DNA of 64,000 nt from Rotaria sp. Silwood1 (taxonomy: Eukaryota > Rotifera > Eurotatoria > Philodinida > Philodinidae), in contig CAJNOP010000126.1 of NCBI GenBank assembly GCA_905250075.1, positions 1-64,000 of the forward strand, given 5' to 3'. This document shows positions 1 to 26,997 of the stretch, one piece after another (the first letter of the stretch is position 1; every line of letters begins with the position of its first letter). The notes below the pieces were generated by a model, which was not told the origin of the DNA, made no database searches, and saw only the letters and a program-made list of their open reading frames with translations. The translations under genes and the position numbers were made by a program.

Positions 1-97
1 AAATGATTAGAGATTGGCGAAAAAAATAATAAGACAAGAATAGAATTGCTTTTTTTGGTCACTGACATTTATTTTCTCTCATGCCTCAATTGAGAGA

Positions 98-108
98 CTA
101 TATAAATG
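98..108 (+). promoter_or_regulatory. TATA box of the myosin heavy chain gene
   Basis: The sequence CTATATAAATG lies about 180 bases before the myosin start codon and stands out by its consensus match. A transcript starting about 30 bases downstream would have a short leader that is probably split by a small intron. Confidence 0.55.
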
Positions 109-168
109 AGTGCTAACTAAAGAAATAATTGTTTGTACAAACGCATTCTTCGCTCGTCCTATTATCAG

Positions 169-213
169 GTATTGTTCACTGATAACTAAGTATTATGTTT
201 TTTTTTCTTATAG
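169..213 (+). other. Probable 5' UTR intron of the myosin gene
   Basis: A GT at 169-170, a T-rich tract and an AG at 212-213 define a 45-base segment of the same size and make-up as the coding introns of this gene. It sits between the TATA box and the start codon, so it would be an intron in the leader. The donor context (CAG|GTATTG) is acceptable. There is no transcript evidence. Confidence 0.4.
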
Positions 214-284
214 AAGACATTCTTATTTTAGTTTTCGTTAGATTGTGTTGGATATTAACATTTTATTGAAATAAAACTATAAAC

Positions 285-10732
<10,448 letters not shown>

Positions 10733-10905
10733 AAAAAAATTAAATTATCAAGCTTAGGAGTGTAAACTTGAATATATATTCTGATCGATCGTATAATGAC
10801 TAGATGTTTTTAATTATGTTCTTTTTCTATCTTCTTTAATTTTATTTGTAGTTATTCACCTGATACCTAATTTCTTTTTTTTCTATATATTATATGAAAA
10901 GTTTT

Positions 10906-10911
10906 AATAAA
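10906..10911 (+). terminator. Polyadenylation signal of the myosin gene
   Basis: AATAAA occurs 174 bases after the myosin stop codon and is followed by a T-rich tract (around 10,935-10,960), which is typical of a cleavage region. Confidence 0.55.
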
Positions 10912-10932
10912 TTTTAAAAGATTAGTCTAAAT

Positions 10933-13900
10933 ATCATATTTTATTCTTTTTTTTTGTTTGCTTCAAACCTGTTTAATATAATATCGAAAACAAAAACATC
11001 TATAAAATAAATATTACAACAAATGGAATGATGTTAAGATAAATATTGACTATTTAGTTTTTTAATTAGTACGAACTATAATGAAAAGAATGCAGAGAGA
11101 TAAAGATCTAAGCAGAGATACTGTAACCAATGGTGTTGTCTACAAATAGACAGTATATATTGTTTTCTTAAAGAACATTTGATTAGAGACGTACAAGAAA
11201 AGTTTTTTTCTATTCTTATTCGTAACGAAGTTCAATATACTTAGACACATATTTTTTTGATGAATTTTGTCGACAACTATCACTTATTTTGGTCCTCTTT
11301 CCTGAGTTTGTTGTTGATAATTAAGATCAAATAATCATACATTAGATAAAGAAATTGCATTTTTAATGATAAAACTTCATGATAGATTGTATGTATTGAT
11401 GAAAGAGTACCAAAATCAAAAAAAAGGTTCAAATCCTTCATTTCAAATAAGCTTTTTACATTGTTTTTCTTTCTTAGTCTATTCGGAATTGTTGATGCAT
11501 AATACCTGCAGTGTAGAATACAAACACTTGACTCGTTCAGTACACACATCTTAATTCATTTATGTTTAATCTTTGTTAATGAAAGTTATTGATTGTCTGT
11601 TTATTATATGTGTTGCTGTCTGCACAATTATGTAAATTTCTCCAACAGTCGAAAGAGTCTTTAAATTAATATTTAGAATGTAACATAGAGTAAAAGATCA
11701 GAATACAGAAGTCCTAAATCCGAAATTCATTAGATTATAAATGTCTGTTTTGATTTTAAAATTTATTTCTGAACAAACATTATGAGTAAATGATACTAAT
11801 CGACATATCATCTTATCGATTAACTATCGGAAGGTTTTGTTCAACAAAATATCAGATATCAAAGGCAATAAAATCTACTTAGAGTTGATTAGATTGTAAA
11901 TTTAACAAATAGTAGTTGATTTATTAGTATTCAATATCATTTGGCAATGACTTATAAGTAGAAATAAGAAAAATTTATGAAAATTTGTCAATATATCGTA
12001 ATGCCTTACTGAATATTCTATTTATTAATCAAGTCTCGCAATAAGATTATAATATTTTGAAAGACAGTGTAACACTTGTAGATGAAATGATCAATGAGTT
12101 TGCGACAATAACTAAAATGATATCTTTATTGGTCAGAAGAAAAGCATTTCAAGATTCTGATTTTTACATAATGATAAAATTGTCTTTTCATTTGAATAGC
12201 AACATCATGGTCGTTATGAATTCGCCAAAACCAATTTTCTCATTAATGATCAATGAACTGTTATACTAATTGCTGCTTATATTTAATTATATTTTCTGAA
12301 TACGAAAGTTTTTGTTTGTTTGATAGAGCTTATTGTTGAAAAATCTTTTTTCCAATGACTTTTCTCTAGAAGACAATTTTCGTTTTAACATTTGCCGGCT
12401 TTTATTGATATATTTTTTTTCTACTTTTAGGTTTCATTCTATTGATAGCATCGTTTATTAATATTCTAGTTTCTCTAATATAGATTCAAATAATGCAAGG
12501 GACAAGATTTAATTATTAGTTGAGTTCTCTTGTAACTATAGAGTTATTATTATTTTCAATATTATTATTCAAAATAAAATAAAAAGGTAAAATTCTTCAT
12601 ATTAACTAACAAAGATCATATGTCATTGATTAAACAGTCAAAACACAATAGGTATTAATGCTAATCGGTAAGTCATTCATTTCTACCTACGAAGATTATA
12701 TGCATCAATAGTTGTATACTGTTCATATCTCACTTCATCAGTAATATAAATCAATACTGACAGTTTTAATTAGTTTCTGCCAATTGAAATTTTATTTTAA
12801 ATTGAAACAGATGACATATATATTCTTTGTGGATTTATTAATTCACGATATTTCCAGGACTAAAAATAAGTTAAGTTTAAGTGTTAATGAACTGTATGAA
12901 AATGTCGTGGGCCAATCATTTATCAGATATACAACTACTTAGAACGATTTGTGCCATTTAGATGATCATGAATGCCACATATATTGCTCCAGAAAAGTTA
13001 ACTTTAAACAAGAAAATTTTACAACTATTCGATGACTTTTCACTGGTACATGGATATAGATAGCAGACGTAGTCATATTTTTCATAACGATATTCAATAG
13101 ACTTCATCAATGAGTCAACAAGAAAATACCTACGTCTATCTCATAGGAATATTCGTTTCACATTTCGAAAGTGGCATAAGGTTGATACTTTTTAATTAAA
13201 CTATGAATAAAACTAATGCTCACTTTTATGATTTACTTTGACTCTCAAGTGAACGTTCAAATCTTTTTTTTATAGTATATTACTTAACAAGCTTAATCTA
13301 TATTAATATCAAATAAATGCATGAAGATAGGCATAAGTGTCTCTATGAGTATACACGTCGATGTCAATGACTGTGCAATATCATGTTTCTTTTCACTTAA
13401 TCAATCAATCTCACTCATATCCATGCATGCACAAATACATCCAAAGTCATCTAATATCGCACTCACACATCACTTCAACCTACACCTGATTGAGTGAGCT
13501 GCCAATGTGAAAAAATCTGATTATATGAGACAGAATTAACAAAAAAAAAAACATCGTTACCTGAATTGCTGACATAAAAAAAAGATATCACAAATATATA
13601 TATGTAAATATGACTTTACACGTGCAAGCAAAACTCATTTTATTTCGTATGATCCTTTCTTCAGTCAAGAAAATAATAGATTAAGTTTGATTTTATTTGT
13701 GAATTGTAAATCATTGAATTTGTAAAAAGGAGAACAAGAAATAATTTTTAAGTGAAGATCAACACTGATGTCGACTGAGGTCTGAATAAAATAACTAATA
13801 CATATAAATAGCATCAACAAACAACGATTATTCGTCTCTCTTTTGTTTAATGTATCATCAACTTAGTTTCGATCAATTTGACAACTACTTAATAACAATT

Positions 13901-14578
13901 CATGTTTTTAAGAATAGAAGAGTTCATTTTCATCATCTTCAACTGAAGAGTCATAATTCGTATTGAACAATACAATTGCTTTTTCTTTTTTAAATTGTTC
14001 AAAATTCATTTAGAATATTTTATAAGTTATAATCATATATAGATGATCTAATTAAATTGGACGATGATTGTCATGCTTAAGAGGAAAAACAGTGATTTAG
14101 CAAGTTTTTCATCATATTTTCACAAAAAAAACTAATAGTGAATTAGAGTGTAATATTTTTTCGTATGAAATTTCGTTTCAAAACTCATATCAGTTTTTTC
14201 CATCAATGATATAATTCATAAAATTATTATATCAGGTAATATTATATATATATCCAGAAATATAAACATTCAACAAAATGATTTTGAATATGAGTCATTG
14301 AAACATGCTGAATGTATGTATTCATTACTTTTTTTTATGTTCTTTTTTTTTCTTAGTCATCAATGTGTAACACAACCCAGCCGTCGTAATTGTGGTTTAT
14401 GTTTTTATGTTTATGAAGTAACTACATTCGTAGTTTGCGTAATAACATTGAAATTCTACGTATGATTCATGATGACACTTTTCACTGCATTTTGCATCAT
14501 CTTAAATGGTAAAAACACAAATAAAGCACTCATTATAATAAGAAAAAAAATGATGAAATTCGACCAAAGTCTGTAACC
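10933..14578. other. Intergenic, no gene seen (3.6 kb)
   Basis: AT-rich DNA between the myosin gene and the RBR ligase gene. Open frames here are short (70-90 codons), have no recognisable motif and match the amino acid make-up expected of random AT-rich DNA. There is no tRNA with a consistent fold; a GGTTCAAATCC string near 11,425 lacks a pairing acceptor stem. Confidence 0.6.
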
Positions 14579-14586
14579 TATAAATA
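14579..14586 (+). promoter_or_regulatory. Probable TATA box of the RBR ligase gene
   Basis: TATAAATA occurs 110 bases before the start codon at 14696, with nothing resembling a coding exon between. TATA-like strings are common in this AT-rich background, so position is the main support. Confidence 0.35.
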
Positions 14587-14695
14587 CTATAGATTTTCGA
14601 TGGAGAAAAAACACAGACATTTATGTTCGTATATAATACCTAGTCTATTGCATTTGATATTCTCTTTGTAATTTTTGTGACTATGTGATAATACA

Positions 14696-15785
14696 ATGTC
14701 TAACGAAAGCGAAAATCCAAATATATCATCGAGCCCGCCAGCGACAACGCCATCATCACAGAAATCTATCATAATGAAATGTAGCATATGCGAAGCAATT
14801 ATTAATGATGATGATACTAAACTTACATGTACAAATAAAGCATGTAGCGCATTTACTTGTAATGCATGTATAAACCTAATGTTTAAAACAATGTTTGGAC
14901 AACCTGCGCTAAATTATCCACTCTTATGTGGTGTATGTCAATATGAATTCGACATAATACAAATTGATCAAATACTTGTAAAACAAGAACACTATGAACA
15001 ATTTATAGCATGTGTCCTTCCATTATTTTGGTTAAAAGATTGCCTAAATGAAAATGAAAAATTAGCACAATGTATGTATTTTAAATAAGATATTCATTTT
15101 AGAAGTTGAAATTTTTATTTTAAATATAGGTCCATTTTGTTCTTATGTTGAAATTCATACAACTGATGCATGTCCTCTTTATTTTTTTACATGTCAACAT
15201 CCATCGTGTGGTAAACGATCATGTTTAATATGTCTTCATGCTATACAGGATGATAATGATGAATCAATACATCGATCTAAATGTATTGAATTTCATTCAT
15301 ATAAAGAAATGATTGAAAAAGCAATTGAAACAGGATCTCAACAACAGTGTCCTCATTGTCAATTAGCAGGTTTAAAAGATGATGGTTGTACACATATGAT
15401 TTGTGAACGATGTGGACTCAGTTGGTGTTATTTATGTGGAATGAAAGAAGAAGAATGTTTAGTAGATGATGATGTTGAACCAACTTTATCAGCACATAAT
15501 GAAGGTTGGGACCAACATGAAGGTCGTTGTCCAATGAGTCTTGTTAGTATACATGAGCTTGATGAACGATGGCCACAGGATGATCGAGATTGTTTAGAAT
15601 ATTTTCATCGTTATCGAACATTATGTCAACTTTATGATGTACTTAAAATAATTAGTGAAGATAAATTCAATGAACTTAATGATACTTTTGGTATTATTGA
15701 TGCATCAGGTTATACAATCAACGAAATAAAAGATTATGACAGTCGAGTATTAATTGATTATTCATCTAAAGATAGTGATGAGTGA
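14696..15785 (+). CDS. RBR-type (RING-IBR-RING) E3 ubiquitin ligase
   Basis: Two exons, 14696-15071 and 15130-15785, joined through a split Cys codon, give 343 residues. After a Ser/Pro-rich start there is a RING1-like zinc region (CSIC at about residue 30, then C-x4-C-x4-C-x2-C and CGVC), an IBR-like region (CPFC from residue 126, then paired cysteines ending HRSKC), and a strong RING2: CPHC, then C-x9 spacing to DGCTHM, then C-x2-C and CYLCG. The Cys in DGCTHM (about residue 212) sits where RBR ligases form the ubiquitin thioester before passing it to substrate. RING1 lacks the usual His and is a divergent member. The C-terminus is acidic and shows no Ariadne or UBA domain. Substrate and partner E2 are unknown. 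Confidence 0.85.
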
Positions 15786-18700
15786 ACATTTTAGTTTTTC
15801 TGTAAATTGTATTTTATTATCAAATTATTTTTTTAACACAACAAAATTTTTTCTATTATTGTCTAACAAAAATATATATTTCTTCTTCTAAACATTTATT
15901 TTCTAATTTTTGCTTTACGAAAAAGCTATTGTGATTTTTATTAGTTGAAGTAATGTCTTCAACTTATGACTGACATTCGAGATAATACTGATTAACTTCA
16001 TTTTAAAACTGATACTATTGTAAGTTATACACCAAGTCAAAAATATATAACTATAGACTTATCATGAGCTATTTTCAGGTGCTATCCGCAAATCAAAGCA
16101 AGAATTACTCTAGTAAATAAAGCTCGATGAACTGATCACGATTGTGATCTACATTTTCCCCATTCTATTTTCTTAAAATCATTACACTTGTATAGTGAAC
16201 ACTGGTATACCTTAAAAGTAAAGCAAACCTCGATCACATTCGAAAAGGACGGATATTTTAGTTGAATGCAGCAAAAGACTACTCAAGAGTATGAAATCAT
16301 TGGTGTGAGAATATCGGCATAGATTTGATGGCAAATCAGTCATTGTAACTTGATTATAGCGTCTTGAGTTCTCAAATCAATATTCTGATTATCTATTGAT
16401 ATGGGTGTCGATGTATAGATGTTATGTAAGTGTATCTACACTATGAAGAAAAACATAGAACATGAAAAAGTTGCGTTATATACAATTTTTCAAAAACCTT
16501 TGAAGAGTTTACACTAATCTTCTCAATTCATCAAGGGTCTATCATTTTATCTATAAGGATTTAATATTCTACGTTTTGACAAAAAAATCTTCATTATTAT
16601 ACGTCTTCAGTAAAGTTTTCATAATTTTCTGTATAAGGATTTATGGTGCGAGTATGGCTGTAGAGTACGAGTAAATTTTCTCTTTATCTATTTTCAAATC
16701 CACATTCTAGGTCATAAACATTGATCTGATGTACGAAAGAATCTGTATAGTTCTATATTTGAAGTGTGTTTAACAAGTTACAGTTTTTGCTATACGAAGC
16801 AAAGAAATAAACGCCCAATATAAAATAACAGAATACTATTCATGTATTAATCTGTAAGCTTTCTGTTAAAAAAAAAGTAAAATTTTTGTCAGAATTATCA
16901 AAATTAAAATAAATATATGATAAGATAGCCTTTTAAAAACTGTTGATGAATTTTGTCATCATTTACTTGAAAAATATCGAGTTTTCAAAAAAAAACAAGA
17001 AAATCTTTTTTTTTGTTTATGTTTATTTGATTGGGCATTCCAGAATTCTCATAGTAGTTTTATTGAAGTCAATTGTTTTTGTTTTTGTGTGAAAAGGTAT
17101 GTCAAGATGCAGAGCATGACTGAGTCTGTGTTTTCAATAAAGCTTTGTTACTATTATATAAAAAAAGCACTTTTATAATTCGAGTGCGATTTTTTGAAAC
17201 GTTGAACTTTTCATGGTTTTTTTTTCCACGTTAAAAACTAAGAATATTCAAAAAAAATTAAGTATATAAAATGAAGGCTCACAGAGATTTTCGGGTTGCA
17301 AAATGAACAATTTGAAAACCCTTGTTTATGCAATATCTCTCTCGAACGTCATGGTAAAGGACTGGCAAATTTACTATAGCGTCCTCATTAAAGTCCTAAC
17401 ATATCCTGAAAAATCTCATGCGATTTGAATGTACTTGTCCCAAGATCGATTTTTCAAGGATGAGAAACCTTAGTCATATCATTTGCATTATATTGTTGAT
17501 ATTTCTTGAGATTCGAATATTACTTTTATATGAATCATGAATCGTGTTCTGAATCAAGAGCATAGGAATGTAGATGAACAATAAACCCATATTCACATCT
17601 TCATACCTATTTAACTTTGAATCATAGTCAAGCAAATTTAAACATTTCTACTATATAATATAATAGTAGAAGTAGAAACTCAATTAAAAAATTTGTTCAT
17701 TGTATCTCTTCAAACAAAAAACAAGAACCCTCTAAATAAACAAGAAGAAGAAAACTATTAATCAGCATATGAAAAATGTTATAAACATAAGTTGACTAAA
17801 ATCAAATAAATAAGATTTGGTCGAGAGGCTTTTTTCCAATTTTTCAGCCAAAAAAAATAATTGATTGTCGTAGGAGTACAGCTGTCAACAGTTGCTTTTC
17901 TAAAAAGATTGATTGTTGTTAATAATCGAAATAATACTTGTTCAACATATTGCTTTGCAATATTGTCCTTGTTAAATATCGAAAATAAATATGATTATTA
18001 TTGTAAAACGCAAGAATGGCAAAAATAGTTTTCATGATTGGTGACTACTTTGTCAGCAATATAACTTAAAAAACTTTATTTTCAAATATGTCATCTTTCA
18101 TCAAATCTGATCTAATAAATATGTCAACAACCAAAATATCATCGCAATATCGTTGTAGGTCATTTTTTTTTATCAACGACAAACTAAATGAAATCATGTT
18201 TTGATATCCTGTCTCTCGTGCCAGTCATAAGAGCCATGTACCTGCCATTGAATCGAGCCAACAAGGTTATACAAGACTATTATTCATCAGTAAAGATAAA
18301 TTCGATATCCTTAGAACTAACAGTACGTTTATGAGAGAATAGAGATGGTAACGTTATTGAATTATATCAATAGATTAGCAAGTTGTAATAGTATTCGTAA
18401 TAAAATTCAACATTAAAAGTATGAATTGATGGAGTTAATTCTTTGAAATAAATTTTAACAAGAATAAAATATTCAAACTAAATCAAATTGAAATATTTCC
18501 AACAATAGTTTATACAATATACTTTTTGATTGAATTGAAATAAAGTTCATATGAAGAATTTTTTCGATTCTAACAAGTATGATTTATGTATCTGCTCTTG
18601 AAACGAAATAACATTGATCGTGATCTATCGGTGACAGCTTGTCGACATTTAGCTATCAGTCTTTATTCCATCTTTCTTTTTTTTCTTTTGCGTAGTTATC

Positions 18701-19963
18701 TCGCGCAATATATGTATATATATGTGTGTATAAAAATATCCTTCATAGGATTATTCATAAAATCTCGGAAAGAAAATAAGAAAGAAAAAAAACAGAGGAA
18801 ACGCTTAATTACGTATACATTATATCCATTTTATATATGGTAATATATTGGATCCACTACAATAACTTTAAGTTTACAATCACAAATTTATTTATCTTTT
18901 CAAAATAAACCATCTTATATATGTGAAATATGTTCAATTAATGACGATATGTAATGTAATTATTGAACCCTTAATCAATATACTTTGTATTCATATAAAT
19001 TTATTGCTTTTTTTGGGTTACATGTTATAGTTGAAAAGTTTAAGGCAAGAAAAACTATATTGTTTAGAGTTTAAAAAAAAAATTATTTTAGTCGCATAGT
19101 TCAAAGTAGTCAAACAAGAGAACAAGATAAACGAGCTCATTCTAAACATTGTTCGAAGATATTATGGATGGTCCTATTTTTATGTTCTTTTCTTTATCGT
19201 TCTTGTTCTAATGACGACAAATATCTTTTCTTGTCTGATTCGCTTTGCCTTGTTCTTCTTCTTCTTCTTCTTTTTTTTCTTCTGAGAATATCATCATTCC
19301 AATACACATATTCAGCAAAAGAAGAGGATGAAGTCAGCAGGAAAGAGATAAAACAGCAGCTGAAACAAATAATGATAGTATTCTGCTACTGCTGTAGGAT
19401 CTCATCTTCTTTTTCTTGTTCGTTTTTTCCTTTCTTATTCTTTCTTTCTCCATTGCTTGTTCGTTTCTCTCTCTCTCTCGTTCTATCATCTGCATTATTT
19501 TCATGAGATAAGCAAAAAACAGAACAGTTGACCCATATTGTGAATACAGATAACATTGATATATATTTGAACTTACATATAATAAGGCAAAAATCTGCTG
19601 TTGTGCCATCAGTAAAATGTCAATATATGTTGTTGACACACACGCGACAAATTATTAGTAAGAAAAAGCAATATTCTATATGTATCCTAAAAATTGATGT
19701 TTTCTACTAGCAAATGATATCATTCACTTTTATTATTGTTGATTGTCATATAATAATTCACTTTTAATATCTCATATGTGAAGTGAGGAAACAGCAGAAG
19801 ACACATATGTCAATATAGATTCATAATCTGTCTATAATTGTTTATAACGATGTGTTTTTATCTTTATTTTTTTCTTTTTTCTTTTTATAAAATATGAATA
19901 AAAGAAAATATTATATTTGTTCTTCAGATATATATTTATACACTTCTGAAAATATACACAACA
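15786..19963. other. Intergenic, contains one diverged repeat (4.2 kb)
   Basis: AT-rich DNA between the RBR gene and the first coronin exon. Apart from the repeat copy at about 16,853-17,473 there are only simple T-rich and CT-rich tracts (for example around 19,255-19,280 and 19,460-19,490). No open frame here has recognisable protein character. Confidence 0.6.
16853..17473. repeat. Diverged copy of the 48.3-kb TTAA-flanked element
   Basis: This segment can be followed block by block against 48,306-49,039. Shared blocks include TATGTCAAGATGCAG (17,098 and 48,615), a GTCAGAAT-ATCAAAATTAA block near the left end, GATAGCC, and CATATC-TGAAAA-TCATGC near the right end. The terminal CCTTA at about 17,468-17,472 corresponds to the CCTTAA end of the other copy. 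The left end (TGTAAGCTTTCTG) has decayed. It is non-coding and clearly older or more mutated than the second copy. Confidence 0.7.
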
Positions 19964-25601
<5,638 letters not shown>

Positions 25602-25843
25602 TTGTGTCTTTTTTTTTCTTTTTTTTTTGAATATCATTCATTTTTTTCTTTTTTACTATCAATATTTTAGTCATTGTTTCTTTTTTGCAGTCTATGTCTA
25701 TGTATGAAAAAACAAGCTTTTTTTGTATTCTTCTTTTTTTCATGAATATATATATATATATAAATACTCGAATGAAGAATGGCCGTATTTATTATCATTA
25801 TTCGTTTTGATTCAAACAAATGAAAAACATTTTAAAAATAATT

Positions 25844-26997
25844 TTAATTTGAAGAATATATCGTAAGTAAATATAATAATATTAATATCACAATAAATAA
25901 ATATATAGACATCGAATGACAACAAGATATGTTAATTTGCCATTCAATATCATCATCATCAAATGGACTATTTGATATTAATGAGTAAGGATATATAGAA
26001 TCATTTGTATTGTTAATAAATAGATTTATCCACTCTAAATATGCTGTTATACGTGTATATACACCAGAATATCCTGGTTCAGCACATCCATAACCAAATG
26101 ATGTGATACCAACAATAACCCATTGTTTACTTGATGTAAACATCATAAGAGGACCACCAGAATCACCTTGACATGTATCTAGAAAGATAAAATCTTTTGC
26201 TTTTTTTTTATTAATGAATTAATTATTGTAGTCTTTACCTTTTTCACTGTTTTCAACACCAGCACAAAATTGTTTTAATTGATCATAGATCAATGGATAA
26301 CAAGTAGCATTTTGATAATCAATTGCTTTCAATATAACTTGTTGAAGTGTCGAAGATTCTGGACCATTTTCCCAGAGTCTACCCCAACCAACTGCAACGA
26401 GCTGAAAAGTTTTAAAAAAAACAACTCAAACATATGATATAATCGATTATGTTATATCATACATACTGATGAATCTACAGGTGGATATTCATTCAAAGAT
26501 ATATTTGGTAAACAAATTTTAGCTAAAATGTTATCAGTCATATAAAGAGGTAATAATAATTTAAGTAAAGCAATATCATTATTAAAATTCAATTGATTAA
26601 AATTAGGATGAAAAATAATGTCGGTTACATCACTTAATTGATTTTTTCCATATTGATTATTTGAACCAACATGTACAGTTATATCAGAAGCTTTAATTCG
26701 AAAGACATTGCTTCCTAAATTGTTTACTATTAAAAAACAATGTGCTGCTGTTAAGATCCATAAATTTGATATAATGGATCCAGCACAACGAAATTTATTT
26801 TGAATACGAACTGATACAACCCAACTCCATGTTTCTATTCTAGCAGTTTGTCCACCAACAATTTTTGAATATAGTCGAGATTTATTTGAACAACCACATG
26901 ATGCATAATGATTGCATGAATCGATTATCTGATTTTTGAGTTGAAGAATGATGAATAATGTGATTAAAAAACTAGATGACAACATTATTGATGACAA
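25844..26997 (-). CDS. Trypsin-like serine protease (S1), secreted or membrane-tethered
   Basis: Three exons on the minus strand, 26997-26467, 26401-26239 and 26178-25844, give 342 residues. A hydrophobic signal peptide (about 5-20) leads to a short Cys-containing propeptide and the activation site SK|IVGG (Ile46). The catalytic triad is complete: His86 in LTAAHC, Asp141 in NNDIALL and Ser238 in GDSGGP. Asp232, at the base of the S1 pocket (DTCQGDSGG), predicts cleavage after Lys/Arg. Unlike digestive trypsins it carries about 75 extra residues after the protease domain, with an acidic patch and a final hydrophobic stretch (about 322-339). That suggests a membrane or GPI tether as in prostasin or testisin; this is inference. 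It is convergent with coronin. Confidence 0.9.

Noticed and set aside
11280-11554. Overlapping open frames on both strands and a GGTTCAAATCC string that resembles a tRNA B box
   Set aside because: No acceptor or anticodon stem can be paired with the string, and the frames have no protein character.
12057-12269. 70-codon open frame
   Set aside because: AT-driven composition (Ile, Met, Leu, Lys), no motif and no splice-compatible neighbour.
18586-19710. Several open frames rich in Leu, Phe and Ser
   Set aside because: They come from T-rich and CT-rich simple sequence (runs of TTC and CTC) and not from coding DNA.
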